Shown piece by piece: positions 56,201-57,588 of a stretch of DNA of 64,000 nucleotides. The stretch is taken from the NCBI GenBank assembly GCA_030867875.1, contig JAOWCC010000019.1:33213976-33277975 (forward strand), given 5' to 3'. This DNA comes from Actinernus sp. WN-2022 (Eukaryota; Cnidaria; Anthozoa; Actiniaria; Actinernidae). The notes under the pieces are model-generated. The model was not told the DNA's origin. It worked only from the letters and a program-made list of their open reading frames with translations, and searched no databases. Numbering within the stretch: the stretch's first letter is position 1; every line of letters begins with the position of its first letter. The position numbers were made by a program, and so were the translations under genes.

Positions 56201-57588
56201 AGAATACAATCCCCATGTAAGTGCACATGTACATGTATGTGATTGTACAATATTATTGAAGGGATGTCACTTACGCCCTTGTTGCACACTGTTAGCCCAT
56301 CAATTTACTGAATGAAAATAATTATTATGTATTCAGTATGGATTCAAGCACCTTCCTACCTCCTTGTGCAAGAAGTTAAATCCAAATCCATCTGTTTCAA
56401 TGGCTTTAGAGACAAAGTATCCTGCAGTCTTTCTGTTTCCACACCGGATGGCCATCCAGATGTCATCAAAAAACGTCTGGGAATCAATATGTAAAGTTTG
56501 GTGTTACTGGCAAATAATAGGGTGTGCCTTGAACAAGCAAGACAGTTTAACTGAAAATAAAATGAGTGGACTATGTAAATAATTAGTACAACAGTGTTCA
56601 GTGGATGATGATTGTGAACATGAAATACATGTTAGTAGTAGATTAAGTAGCTAGCTGGTACCAACACATTGTTGTCAATTTACTGCCTGACTACTGTAAC
56701 CTGAGGGCCACTTAAATAACGAGAATCAGATACATTGCAGAACGAAAACAAAGCATTTCAAAACTCAAGCAAGTTGAAATGCTAGTCTATTGTGCTCAAT
56801 ACTGATTTGGTCAAATAACCTGGCACAGGGTCTTGTCGCTGCAGATCTGCAATCTGTTTTCTCAGTGCCTCTATCAACTCATCCTTGCATTTCGCCTCCT
56901 CCGTCTTCTTCTTCACCATGTCCGATAACTCAGTCACATCCCTAACGGCCGACTAACAACCAACTAATGGTGAAGTGTTGGCCAAGTGTTGGCCATTAGT
57001 CGGCCGACATGTGTCGGTAGGTCATAAAGTACATGATTACCTGGATGGTATTATGAGTGTGCACAACCAATTTCTCAACTTGTTTTGATTGGATATTTTC
57101 ATAGTTTTTAATTACTTTGTGATTATTGTAATATAATATGCCATTCTGCTGTGCATCTGTCCTCTTGTCGATGCACAGAAGACGACAAAACGTGAAGAAA
57201 ACATCAGCTATGCCCCTCAACTGTGTCTTGTGGCACACTTCTTTGTTCTCTTCACGTTGTGATGTCATCTGTACATCTACATGTATAAGAGGACAGATGA
57301 ACAGCAGATTGCAATCTATTTGTTAAATATGCAGGCTTGCATGTACCTGTGTATAAGCTGCACCCCCAACTTTGGCCCTTGTGTTTGTCCAAAAAAGTGT
57401 GGCCTAATTACACGGGTATTTACATGTACAGTAGTGAACATTGCTTAATTCCTTCAACTTACAGTGATGTCCTCCTTTGCTTCCTTCGTCACCTTGTCAA
57501 CAAAGAATTCCACTGTCTCGAGGGAAACAGGCTTCTTGAAGCAGAATTTATTCACATGACTATTCACATCACATTGCTTCTTCTTGTC
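124..57588 (-). CDS. Giant multi-exon ankyrin-repeat protein gene, partial (30 exons joined)
   Basis: Thirty minus-strand exons join into about 4,398 coding bases (1,466 codons). From the third exon to the last, every donor is GT, every acceptor AG, and every phase fits the next exon. Order in the protein: residues 1-84 charged with a predicted coiled coil; about 85-480 ankyrin repeats; about 495-614 an acidic insert; about 615-1466 further ankyrin repeats with some diverged linkers. Ankyrin repeats (TPLH/TALM helices, GADxN loops) are protein-binding solenoids. No signal peptide or membrane span is visible, so a cytosolic or nuclear protein is likely. The 3' end lies beyond position 1 and the start codon is not identified. 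An ankyrin-PARP of the C. elegans PME-5 type would fit the architecture, but the PARP and WGR domains would lie outside the window, so this is inference. Another long ankyrin scaffold is equally possible. Confidence 0.85.
480..1085 (+). mobile_element. 3' remnant of a non-LTR retrotransposon
   Basis: Bases 597-760 read YNCVKVWNSLSPSIRSLSKP and end in a stop. This VWNSLP-type motif is typical of the C-terminal tail after the reverse transcriptase domain of non-LTR elements. AT-rich 3' UTR follows, ending near AAATAAAAAAGTTTGACTG. The element is 5'-truncated and lies in the intron between exons 29 and 30, opposite to the host gene. Confidence 0.55.
1530..2510. repeat. Dispersed repeat shared with 29752-30180
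   Basis: Segments near 1535-1715 and 2436-2510 match 29755-29890 and 29990-30070 (for example ATTCATAAATC, then AAGTATT.TTTGCCT.GTATT; later TTGATCTGGTGTTT). A further part (2130-2290) is found inverted at 19005-19105. No coding capacity was recognised. Confidence 0.5.
2636..2732 (-). CDS. Exon 29: ankyrin repeat
   Basis: The first two bases complete an arginine codon, then YNPSTINAGHPNAPPLAVAF and DSDLSKRYALI. It ends phase 2 at donor GTAAGTTG. The acceptor CACTTGCAG lies 20 bases from the start of a 20-bp minisatellite. Confidence 0.88.
2752..3231. repeat. 20-bp minisatellite, about 23 copies
   Basis: The unit is AGAAAGGCGAGGCAACGTTT. Copies from 2821 to about 3090 are essentially identical; the edges decay, with 18- to 21-base variants after 3090. 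It sits in the intron immediately upstream of exon 29. Confidence 0.95.
3240..4600. other. Intron sequence, nothing recognised
   Basis: AT-rich intron between exons 28 and 29. Short open frames on both strands look random. No repeat structure or protein similarity was noticed. Confidence 0.4.
4618..4902. mobile_element. Foldback/MITE-like inverted repeat
   Basis: The arm TTTTGAGCCATTACTCGAAA (4629 on) recurs inverted near 4870-4892, and the similarity extends to CAAACAACTGGAAA on both sides. The layout is two arms of about 65 bases around an unrelated centre. Confidence 0.65.
4930..5950. other. Intron sequence, nothing clear
   Basis: AT-rich. Two short copies of a GTGACATCACAAGATGAATCAA-like phrase (near 5122 and 5193) suggest a small local duplication. 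No gene signal. Confidence 0.4.
5966..6118. repeat. Small inverted repeat next to exon 28
   Basis: ATTTCATGGTTTTCTA (5967 on) recurs inverted near 6098-6113, with further matching to about 6078. It lies 50 bases from the exon 28 donor. Confidence 0.5.
6168..6285 (-). CDS. Exon 28: ankyrin repeat
   Basis: IAVHLLQRGVSPSALDCPGV, then VALHYAAVKGNKGLCELLL. It ends phase 1 at donor GTACGT. It is separated from exon 27 by an 8-kb intron that contains the nested inverted repeats at 8,950-13,938. Confidence 0.92.
6549..6586. repeat. Short perfect hairpin
   Basis: CTACTCACTATCT and its reverse complement AGATAGTGAGTAG flank a 12-base loop. Confidence 0.7.
6717..7767. mobile_element. Foldback element family A, compound copy (left part)
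   Basis: Repeated blocks of ACTATCAGCCGATAGTT, AAATTTGATGTTCTTAAAAC and ATATAAGCCCTCGAACTTCG occur in both orientations, making several long hairpins. Copies also lie at 8270-8400, 34590-35160 and 46730-47490. No transposase frame is seen. The 60-100 aa open frames here are products of the palindrome. Confidence 0.75.
7768..8270 (-). mobile_element. Non-LTR retrotransposon 3' fragment inserted in a foldback element
   Basis: Minus-strand codons from about 8270 to 7977 read NRKIHNCVLVFKCLHNQVPP, then SILFNSLPVNIKHTESLYSF. This is the tail after the RT domain of CR1/L2-like elements (FKCLH..PPYL, then LFNSLP). A TAGATAGATAG run at 7771-7782 looks like the 3' terminal repeat. Family A sequence resumes on both sides, so this insertion is the younger event. 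Confidence 0.75.
8270..8400. mobile_element. Foldback element family A (right part after insertion)
   Basis: AACTTCGTTCTCGGGCTTAT and AAGAACATCAAATTTCC continue the element interrupted at 7768. Confidence 0.7.
8489..8596. mobile_element. Palindromic MITE, GATGCACAGATGACGTCACA family
   Basis: GATGCACAGA...CCTCTGTGCATC ends with internal CAACGTGACGAGAACA / TTGTCCTCGTCATG symmetry. Relatives lie at 31745-31840 and 57143-57306. Confidence 0.65.
10192..10400. repeat. Imperfect tandem duplication of about 110 bases
   Basis: CATTATTCCAGTTTACCCAA with GAGGATTGCTGCAATAT and GCATGGCAAAAG.AATGCATC occurs twice (10201 on and 10312 on). Confidence 0.75.
10410..12340. other. AT-rich interior of the nested element
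   Basis: It holds a 17-G homopolymer at 11320-11336 and several short open frames that match nothing I recognise. No exon with matching phases is needed here by the host gene. Confidence 0.4.
12345..12530 (+). mobile_element. tRNA-derived SINE
   Basis: A-box-like GTGGTGCAGCGTATTAGTGC and B-box-like GGGTTCTAATCCC (12398 on) are followed by GTGAGAGTTGAGTTTGTTG, the same body sequence as the SINE at 16083. Confidence 0.65.
13940..14060. repeat. TTCCCTGAC-rich dispersed repeat
   Basis: Repeated AAATTCCCTGAC/ATTTCCCTGACC phrases match the element at 21394-21666. Confidence 0.5.
14105..14275. mobile_element. Dispersed MITE-like repeat abutting exon 27
   Basis: GAGCCGCTTCGGCGAGGTAA with CCACTATTCACCAACACTGA closely matches 25070-25215. 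It ends within about 15 bases of the exon 27 donor. Confidence 0.65.
14285..14437 (-). CDS. Exon 27: ankyrin repeat
   Basis: 51 codons, phase 0. AVLVAGKLDLAWTLLRKQRK, then VQGTDERGRTLLHLLAIHTK. TDERGRTLLHLLA is consensus. The acceptor is TTTATTCAG and the donor GTACGAG. A dispersed repeat abuts the donor side. Confidence 0.9.
14612..14771 (-). CDS. Exon 26: tryptophan-rich diverged segment
   Basis: KKINMWKWKEVRSLQVPKPV, then IWSAFRGVVERSWQGVAYLM and AGLDFIVALR. The first part is not ankyrin consensus; the end resembles a repeat helix pair. Two donors six bases apart (exon end 14612 or 14606) both keep phase 0. Confidence 0.84.
15250..15388. mobile_element. MITE with GTTTACATGATACCGG termini
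   Basis: The left end GTTTACATGATACCGG and right end CCGGTATCATGTAAAC are exact inverted repeats. The middle is a series of CCGGATCGA motifs. The flanking C-runs suggest insertion in, or ends within, a C-rich site. Confidence 0.75.
15445..15537 (-). CDS. Exon 25: non-canonical segment after an ankyrin repeat
   Basis: One base completes the previous codon, then CAMMFIQMNAPARCDVIYPV, TQEQQRQYEK. It ends phase 2 at donor GTGAGTAC. MMFIQMNAP is the second helix of the repeat. The glutamine-rich tail leads to a diverged insert. Confidence 0.84.
15538..16082. other. Intron between exons 24 and 25, left part
   Basis: A C/A-rich low-complexity run occurs at 15721-15745, and a short ATGACATTTTCCCGCC phrase is duplicated near 15563 and 15630. 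No gene is seen. Confidence 0.4.
16083..16545 (+). mobile_element. tRNA-derived SINE, near full length
   Basis: GGGTGGCGCAGTGGTTAAGT (A box) and AGGTTCGATCCCC (B box) are followed by a body with GTGAGTTGAGTTTGTTGGTA and CGAGGTTTTTCCTCCCTCCA. The same body in reverse lies at 57995-58255. Confidence 0.75.
16887..16963 (-). CDS. Exon 24: ankyrin repeat
   Basis: KGAHMDAKDKHGNTPFSLAI, then RHNHN, ending phase 2 at donor GTATGTGC. DAKDKHGNTPFSLAIRHNH is a clear repeat. The acceptor is TTTTGACAG. Confidence 0.9.
17128..17462. mobile_element. Foldback element with about 140-bp arms
   Basis: The left arm contains AACTTTTGATATATACGTAT...GCTGAAAAGAGCACCTCGAA. The right arm is its reverse complement (TTCGAGGTGCTCTTTTCAGC..., ending CGTGG). 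Confidence 0.75.
17493..17814. mobile_element. MITE with GGGTTGTTTACCATTTACAC termini
   Basis: The ends GA(C/T)GGGTTG(T/C)TTACCATTTACAC are inverted repeats of about 30 bases. The 161-aa plus-strand open frame crossing it is not a gene. The element sits directly beside the previous foldback. Confidence 0.75.
17911..18016. repeat. 36-bp tandem repeat, three copies
   Basis: The unit is ATAACCAGGAGCGTCCATCC followed by CGCATACTAGGCCCTG. It ends at the left border of the next MITE. Confidence 0.85.
18018..18238. mobile_element. MITE with TGTCACAGCGTTTTCACAAG termini
   Basis: The left end TGTCACAGCGTTTTCACAAG continues TT; the right end is its reverse complement. Inverted repeats of about 38 bases enclose about 145 bases. 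Confidence 0.8.
18530..18960. repeat. Dispersed GCGCATGCGT/GGCCAGCGGAGC repeat
   Basis: Shares GCATGCGCGTGACGTTTTGC-type and TTCTTTCGGCCAGCGGAGC phrases with 27820-28420 and 35470-35760 in mixed orientation. Non-coding. Confidence 0.5.
19100..19661. mobile_element. MITE with CTTAAAGTGCATATAAGCCC termini
   Basis: The left end CTTAAAGTGCATATAAGCCC continues TGGCCA; the right end is its reverse complement with one mismatch over 26 bases. The interior has no gene. Relatives of this end occur near 1287 and 32217. Confidence 0.75.
20097..20274 (-). CDS. Exon 23: ankyrin repeats
   Basis: The acceptor ACTTGTAG is the only one that keeps frame. The exon reads IEDSSLSDPISISGLLVEAM, then MNSLIDHQDNNGQTPLHRAA and IRGATICCLNLFQ. 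NNGQTPLHRAAIRG is consensus. The donor is GTTAGTAC, phase 0. Confidence 0.9.
20520..20965. mobile_element. Foldback element family B
   Basis: The left arm (AACATATCTGACT...CCCATGGGATCACGAGCTCA) and right arm (TGAGCTCGTGACTCCCATGG...AGTCAGATATGTT) are inverted copies of about 170-200 bases around AACAGTCACGTGCTGATATAA. Arm-only copies lie at 25640-25990, 26235-26470 and 30690-30945. Confidence 0.75.
21394..21666. mobile_element. MITE with CAGGGTTGCCAC termini
   Basis: The left TTATACAGGATTGCCACC and right GTGGCAACCCTGTTATAA are imperfect inverted repeats. The interior repeats TTCCCTGACC. Confidence 0.65.
21809..22043 (-). CDS. Exon 22: ankyrin repeats
   Basis: Contains MKLVEAILEAGANVNCADMS, RSALHYAVNTTTGG and IENLLIKYGADTAAKDIGGR, then IPLHYAFVKIG. 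There are two full repeats with GANVN and GADTAAKD loops. The acceptor is CTTTAG and the donor GTACGTTG, ending phase 2. Confidence 0.93.
22342..22595. repeat. Dispersed repeat C, copy 1
   Basis: About 250 bases (GCGAATCCTTGTTTACG... to GCAACTCTTGCCCCCA) match 26836-27085 in the same orientation at an estimated 90% identity. Non-coding. Confidence 0.8.
22926..23038 (-). CDS. Exon 21: ankyrin repeat
   Basis: The acceptor CTCCAG gives PCQKLPIVYSLLEANAKPNL, then VDKNGRTALSHAVTNPP. It begins with one base completing the exon 20 codon and ends phase 1 at donor GTATGTAC. A nearer AG was rejected because it breaks the frame. Confidence 0.88.
24220..24302 (-). CDS. Exon 20: ankyrin repeat
   Basis: Starts phase 0 with IKGGVDVNLPSENEDNDHLA, then TALIMAA, and ends phase 2 at donor GTACGT. 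It completes the EALIKGGVDVN loop begun in exon 19. Confidence 0.9.
24612..24870. mobile_element. MITE with AGAGCGG termini
   Basis: The left AGAGCGGATTTCAAATGAGTGT and right ACACTCAACTGAAAACCGCTCT are near-perfect inverted repeats. A partial copy lies at 31970-32060. Confidence 0.75.
25020..25325. mobile_element. MITE-like repeat with internal hairpin
   Basis: GGTGAATAGTGGTAGATATT and AATATCCACCACTATTCACC form a hairpin around GAGCCGCTTCGACGAGG. A related copy is at 14105-14275. Confidence 0.7.
25640..26057. repeat. Foldback family B, arm copy
   Basis: TTAGCAAAACCTGTTTGT, CACCTCAAATCGATTGTCG and CTTTCCCATGGGATCACGAG match an arm of 20520-20965. Confidence 0.7.
26058..26233. mobile_element. 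Near-perfect 176-bp hairpin element
   Basis: GGTATATAATCAACTAAAGT opens the element and its reverse complement closes it. Arms of about 80 bases contain GGAAAGCGAGTAGCAGCTGA and differ at only a few positions. The centre repeats TTTCGAGCGCTAGCCC. Confidence 0.85.
26234..26470. repeat. Three tandem copies of the family B end
   Basis: The phrase GTTTCCAGTAAAGCCTTTCC with CATGGGAT and TTTATTGGCTATTGAAGTGA is repeated at about 75-base spacing from 26236. Confidence 0.75.
26517..26716 (-). CDS. Exon 19: ankyrin repeats
   Basis: Starts with two bases completing a glycine codon, then KFSCLHFLVNYEETHPKTKE; later ILNSRDRHGRTPLHLAVHWN and KVAVEAL. RDRHGRTPLHLAVHW is a textbook ankyrin helix. The acceptor is TTTATAG and the donor GTACGT, ending phase 0. 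Confidence 0.92.
26836..27085. repeat. Dispersed repeat C, copy 2
   Basis: Matches 22342-22595 along its length, ending before AGCCCGTTTTACAGTTTTGA. Confidence 0.8.
27209..27309. repeat. 21-bp tandem repeat, five copies
   Basis: The unit is CCTTGTGTAGCGATGATGGAA. Because 21 is a multiple of three, it is open in several frames on both strands, which produces spurious open frames. Confidence 0.92.
27609..27690 (-). CDS. Exon 18: basic/serine-rich linker
   Basis: 82 bases, starting phase 0 and ending phase 1 at donor GTAAGC. It reads ISRRSSNSFGLTIKRKEGET, then DDEYGVT. RRSS and KRK clusters make it a plausible phosphorylation or nuclear-localisation linker (inference). It lies between two ankyrin blocks. 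Confidence 0.78.
27820..28420. repeat. Dispersed GCGCATGCG-type repeat
   Basis: Contains CTGCGCATGCGTTAAAAGTC, CACCGCGGCAAAATGTTATGC and AAAGCGCATGCGCCTAACG, in the same family as 18530-18960. Confidence 0.45.
28955..29020 (-). CDS. Exon 17: end of ankyrin repeat and basic linker
   Basis: 22 codons, phase 0. ILIDEFGADVKSQVGKIKKG ends with DK. LIDEFGADV is the second helix and loop of the repeat begun in exon 16. The acceptor is TATACAG and the donor GTAAGTGAC. Confidence 0.8.
29305..29739. mobile_element. Foldback MITE with TGTCATAAGATCCAAGATGG termini
   Basis: The left end TGTCATAAGATCCAAGATGG and right end CATGTTGGATCTTATGACA are inverted. Similarity continues through AGCTCATGCTACGCATGACC for arms of about 85 bases. 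Confidence 0.75.
29752..30180. repeat. Dispersed repeat shared with 1530-2510
   Basis: Homologous phrases as noted for the left copy. It is directly adjacent to the foldback at 29305-29739. Confidence 0.5.
30369..30492 (+). mobile_element. tRNA-derived SINE
   Basis: GGTTAGCTCAGTGGTTAAGC (A box) and GCGGGTTCAAACACC (B box) are followed by a short tail GTTAAATAAAGTTACTTTAC. The tRNA-like head cannot close a good acceptor stem, so it is a SINE and not a tRNA gene. Confidence 0.7.
30690..30945. repeat. Foldback family B, arm copy
   Basis: TTAGCAAAACCTGTTTGTAA through CAGCACGTGACTGTTTCC matches one arm of 20520-20965. Confidence 0.7.
31028..31136. repeat. Inverted repeat around CCATCTTGGATCTGA
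   Basis: TTTTCGCGGCGCCGCCATCT and AGATGGCGGCGGCCGCGAAA are inverted. The inner CCATCTTGGATC resembles the ends of 29305-29739. Confidence 0.7.
31149..31319. mobile_element. Palindromic MITE
   Basis: GTTGAGTCCACGAATA and TATTCGTAGACTCAAC close a hairpin. GACCCGAACGCCTCACTTCG pairs with CGAAGAGAGGCACTCGGGTC. Confidence 0.75.
31745..31840. mobile_element. Palindromic MITE, GTCACAACGTGAAGAG family
   Basis: GCGTCACAACGTGAAGAGAT pairs with TTCTCTTCACGTTATGGCGT. Same family as 8489-8596 and 57143-57306. Confidence 0.65.
32266..32370 (-). CDS. Exon 16: ankyrin repeat
   Basis: 35 codons, phase 0. Contains NCVDNSGFTPLLEACEKYVT, a loop plus FTPLLEAC helix. The acceptor is CCCGTTTAG and the donor GTAAGTTT. 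Confidence 0.86.
33364..33513 (-). CDS. Exon 15: ankyrin repeat
   Basis: 50 codons, phase 0. ANYEQFELLLEHNASPALGL, then NTGRNILHMMASDCL and GLARKIANM. NILHMMA is the first helix of a diverged repeat. The acceptor is TCACTTCAG and the donor GTAAGTTT. Confidence 0.88.
34210..34242 (-). other. Duplicate copy of the exon 14 3' end (potential 33-base microexon)
   Basis: This repeats the final 33 bases of exon 14, coding GLTPLMIVLQT, with the same GTATGCC donor. An AG (TTGCTTACCAG) sits directly in front of it. If spliced in, it adds 11 residues in frame. Whether it is used is unknown. Confidence 0.5.
34269..34301 (-). other. Second duplicate copy of the exon 14 3' end (potential 33-base microexon)
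   Basis: Identical in layout to the copy at 34210-34242 and 59 bases from it: AG in front, 33 coding bases, GTATGC donor. It could act as an alternative donor, an extra in-frame exon, or be silent. Confidence 0.5.
34328..34498 (-). CDS. Exon 14: ankyrin repeat; 3' end duplicated downstream
   Basis: 57 codons, phase 0. Contains TSAEQTVQRDKFLKSLVRRT, then MLELFIAAGGELSACDAKGL and TPLMIVLQT, donor GTATGCC. The last 33 coding bases with the donor occur twice more downstream in 59-bp tandem copies (segments 34269-34301 and 34210-34242). Confidence 0.88.
34590..35160. mobile_element. Foldback element family A, copy
   Basis: Contains CGGCTGATAGTTTCCCTTGG, ACTAGCATATAAGCCCTCAG and inverted counterparts. 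Confidence 0.75.
35167..35366. repeat. 22-bp minisatellite, about nine copies
   Basis: The unit TTCACCGCTAGTTCACCGTCAC is itself two related 11-mers (TTCACCGCTAG / TTCACCGTCAC). It directly follows the family A element. Confidence 0.93.
35470..35760. repeat. Dispersed GGCCGAAAGAACC/GCGCATGCG repeat
   Basis: CGCTCCGCTGGCCGAAAGAA and ACAGCGCATGCGTGTGACGT match 18530-18960 inverted. Confidence 0.5.
35880..36840. other. Intron between exons 13 and 14, nothing clear
   Basis: Includes C- and A-runs at 35887-35917 and an unremarkable AT-rich stretch. No exon signal with fitting phase. Confidence 0.4.
36865..37014 (-). CDS. Exon 13: ankyrin repeat
   Basis: 50 codons, phase 0. NNFPLIRKLIELGAKLSAGK continues the repeat begun by TPLMIAVLQ in exon 12, then GRQVIHLQAQQKSDVLDLRR. 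The acceptor follows TTTTGTAG and the donor is GTATTTAC. Confidence 0.87.
37346..37815. repeat. 235-bp tandem duplication
   Basis: TCCATTCATGCTTTCCATGC... to ...GCATTCTGAG is present at 37346-37580 and again at 37581-37815. The second copy lacks ATTA after CAACTTA. The near identity implies a recent event. Confidence 0.92.
38090..38245 (-). CDS. Exon 12: ankyrin repeat
   Basis: 52 codons, phase 0. Begins CHPYNNIQPPPRLVMS and continues CTAAEILSKAGADLNAVNVK, then GETPLMIAVLQ. The ankyrin register resumes here after the acidic insert. The donor is GTAAGATAC. The 38.3-40.4 kb minisatellite begins just beyond its acceptor. Confidence 0.9.
38268..40399. repeat. 2.1-kb minisatellite with 37- and 34-bp units
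   Basis: Type 1 (37 bases) is GGGATTGGGTATACACCAGC followed by TGGAGTTGAACACATTT. Type 2 (34 bases) replaces ACACCAGCTGGAG by ACTCCTGGAG. Types alternate in blocks such as 37+37+34 = 108 bases, a multiple of three, which keeps frames open on both strands for up to 283 codons. I read these as artefacts. The array fills most of the intron between exons 11 and 12. Confidence 0.95.
40573..40932 (-). CDS. Exon 11: acidic repeat insert
   Basis: The largest exon found: 120 codons, phase 0 at both ends, acceptor TTTCTTAG, donor GTTTGAG. It opens VTLNKWLGIPEVENQ, then becomes strongly acidic with tandem units of the type PDEEASDEEV, and ends with a DDDDKDSVSSDDSN serine/aspartate run. Imperfect 15- and 30-base DNA repeats underlie it (about 40,675-40,830). 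It is probably disordered. Acidic, SD/SE-rich segments are common CK2 targets, but that is inference. Being phase 0 on both sides, it could be skipped in frame. Confidence 0.85.
41000..42500. other. Intron between exons 10 and 11
   Basis: AT-rich. Holds a TTG repeat at 41222-41248, a short duplication CTTTGGGGCTCGCTCGGCAC (about 41930 and 41960), and ATGTA/TATA-rich sequence at 42290-42420. No gene is seen. Confidence 0.45.
42538..43104. mobile_element. Large foldback element with arms of about 210 bases
   Basis: AACCTCCGAAAAGTTTTGAG, CTTCTACGCTTGTTTGAAAT and AAAAGCCTGGGTCGATTCCT on the left recur inverted on the right (42895-43104). The termini contain AAAGTGC / GCACTTTAAG. The 96-aa minus open frame is part of an arm. 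Confidence 0.85.
43147..43526. mobile_element. MITE with AGCCTGGTTTTCACTAG termini
   Basis: The left AGCCTGGTTTTCACTAGCGA and right CTAGTGAAAACCAGCCT are inverted. The interior is built from GCACAAGCACAAG motifs. Confidence 0.8.
43921..43965 (-). CDS. Exon 10: 45-base microexon finishing an ankyrin helix
   Basis: Fifteen codons, LHFLAVSSIYKKDGR, phase 0 at both ends. The acceptor is TTTTTACCAG and the donor GTGAGTATG. It completes the TPLHFLAV helix begun in exon 9. Its size allows in-frame skipping. Confidence 0.85.
44166..44613. mobile_element. Inverted repeat enclosing a tRNA-SINE-like centre
   Basis: The arms GAATACAGCCATCTCGCAT... and ...ATGCGAGATGGCTGTATTC are about 120 bases. The centre (about 44340-44500) shares GATTGTTTCACAAAGG-type and CCTTCTACTC sequence with the SINE at 47495. 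Confidence 0.75.
44710..44955. repeat. TTCAACAT/ATGTTGAA-rich repeat
   Basis: Many inverted TTCAACAT and ATGTTGAA motifs in 250 bases. It looks like a degenerate palindromic element. Confidence 0.55.
45103..45330 (-). CDS. Exon 9: ankyrin repeats
   Basis: 76 codons, phase 0 at both ends. The acceptor follows TTTTTTTCTAG and the donor is GTAAGTC. TTPLALAMMKNHVQCADFLL is followed by CNVNFQDDKGRSLLSQTIQA, then VRYLVEEKGADVGITDINEW. The final WTP joins LHFLA of exon 10 to make a TPLHFLA helix. Confidence 0.92.
46331..46539 (-). CDS. Exon 8: two canonical ankyrin repeats
   Basis: Contains MTALMYAVKNGHSTVAAYLL with the loop LGVNPNAADTSGNTPVHYAA, then HCLKLLIKAGADPNAGNQWK. These are the cleanest consensus ankyrin repeats in the gene. 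The acceptor is ATGTAG, and the donor after AAG is GTTAAA, which is weaker than most in this gene. Confidence 0.92.
46730..47490. mobile_element. Foldback element family A, copy
   Basis: Several GTTATAGTTCACCACAAAAT...GCGATCACGTGACGTGATAG units are followed by ACTATCGGCTGATAGTTTCC and inverted ATATAAGCCCTCGAACTGCG blocks. Confidence 0.75.
47495..47640 (-). mobile_element. tRNA-derived SINE, reverse
   Basis: GGGTTTTGAACCCACAACCT is the reverse of a B box, with a GTTAACCACT A-box remnant at the far end. It adjoins the family A element. Confidence 0.6.
47748..47904 (-). CDS. Exon 7: ankyrin repeats
   Basis: Begins NAIRILASHGANINTQTGSY and continues NVTPLMQGAMKGNLDVVKTC. The pattern is the second helix, GAN loop and next first helix of ankyrin repeats. 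Starts phase 0, ends phase 1 at donor GTGAGC. The last codon is completed by the first two bases of exon 8. Confidence 0.9.
48394..48625 (-). CDS. Exon 6: ankyrin repeats with acidic loop
   Basis: Contains GVDPNDLALKGKTPLMIAAK, then a loop with LGDEEDEEPMPRININAKSK, then KCAIHFAASNGHA. The consensus TPLMIAA and IHFAASNGHA helices are unmistakable. The long charged loop is an insertion between repeat units. It ends phase 0 before GTAAGTGATG. Confidence 0.9.
48640..49470. repeat. Intron sequence with local duplications
   Basis: The phrase TTATCGTCTTAGTT.TTTC(A/G)GGTTACCTGTGT recurs near 49040 and 49218, and AAATACTATGA.(C/G)ATCTGATCTA near 48917 and 49105. Tandemly duplicated, non-coding. Confidence 0.55.
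50050..50700. repeat. Possible 3' part of a dispersed element
   Basis: ATCGATTTATGTAGTGCTAT with CCTAAAGTCCCATAGCACTT is a widespread style of repeat end. An AAT-type microsatellite lies at 50215-50251. Low certainty. Confidence 0.35.
50700..51700. other. Intron sequence, nothing recognised
   Basis: No repeat or coding signal that I can support. Confidence 0.4.
51723..53823. repeat. 2.1-kb minisatellite with 41- and 52-bp units
   Basis: The unit is GGTGGTCAATAGATGGTTGG followed by TAGGTGGGTGGTACATTTGTA. An optional extra GGTGGTCAATA block makes 52 bases. About 43 copies lie in the 5.8-kb intron between exons 5 and 6. Confidence 0.95.
53830..54400. other. Intron flank, nothing recognised
   Basis: Sequence between the minisatellite and exon 5. 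No feature seen. Confidence 0.4.
54402..54565 (-). CDS. Exon 5: ankyrin repeats
   Basis: Begins ILPIHAACINPNSKYIKQLL, a clear ankyrin helix pair, then DKDGYKPVHYASACEG and the start of another repeat (PLKVLIS). Length 164, ending phase 2. The donor is GTAAAT. It joins exon 6 to give LISRGVDPND. Confidence 0.88.
55023..55100 (-). CDS. Exon 4: basic linker
   Basis: 26 codons, phase 0 at both ends, donor GTAAGTTG. It reads VLLNDNQPLTKFRSQS, then KKKPYENKC. The lysine-rich linker runs into the next ankyrin repeat (C/ILPIHAAC). Confidence 0.82.
55110..56350. other. Intron between exons 3 and 4
   Basis: AT-rich, with scattered ACATGT/TACATG motifs. No gene or clear element. Confidence 0.4.
56360..56476 (-). 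CDS. Exon 3: start of the ankyrin domain
   Basis: 39 codons, phase 0 at both ends. The acceptor is TTCCCAG and the donor GTAGGAAG. The segment FFDDIWMAIRCGNRKTAGYF has the helix pattern of a capping ankyrin repeat, followed by a loop with ETDGFGFNFLHKE. Confidence 0.82.
56827..56952 (-). CDS. Exon 2: coiled-coil segment (3' border uncertain)
   Basis: Reads RDVTELSDMVKKKTEEAKCK, then a helix ending LRKQIADLQRQDPVP, with heptad-like leucine spacing that suggests a coiled coil. The acceptor TTAG lies inside a GGCCGACTAA palindrome. The better donor (CAG/GTTATT, exon end 56820) leaves phase 1, which does not fit the next exon. The donor that keeps phase (GTGCCA) is weak. A missed microexon is the other option. 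Confidence 0.6.
56942..57007. repeat. GGCCGACTAA palindrome at the exon 2 acceptor
   Basis: CGGCCGACTAACAACCAACT... and ...GGCCATTAGTCGGCCG are inverted and enclose about 30 bases. The exon 2 acceptor falls in the left arm. Confidence 0.65.
57143..57306. mobile_element. Palindromic MITE in the exon 1-2 intron
   Basis: CTGCTGTGCATCTGTCCTCT pairs with AAGAGGACAGATGAACAGCAG. Inside, CAAAACGTGAAGAAAACA pairs with TGTTCTCTTCACGTTGTG. Confidence 0.75.
57463..57588 (-). CDS. Exon 1 of those found: charged N-terminal segment
   Basis: 42 codons, phase 0 at both ends. The acceptor is a pyrimidine tract ending TTTTAG and the donor is GTAAGTTG. It begins DKKKQCDVNSHVN and continues with an amphipathic ETVEFFVDKVTKEAKED stretch. 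It has no ATG near its start, so at least one exon lies upstream (higher coordinates). Confidence 0.7.
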
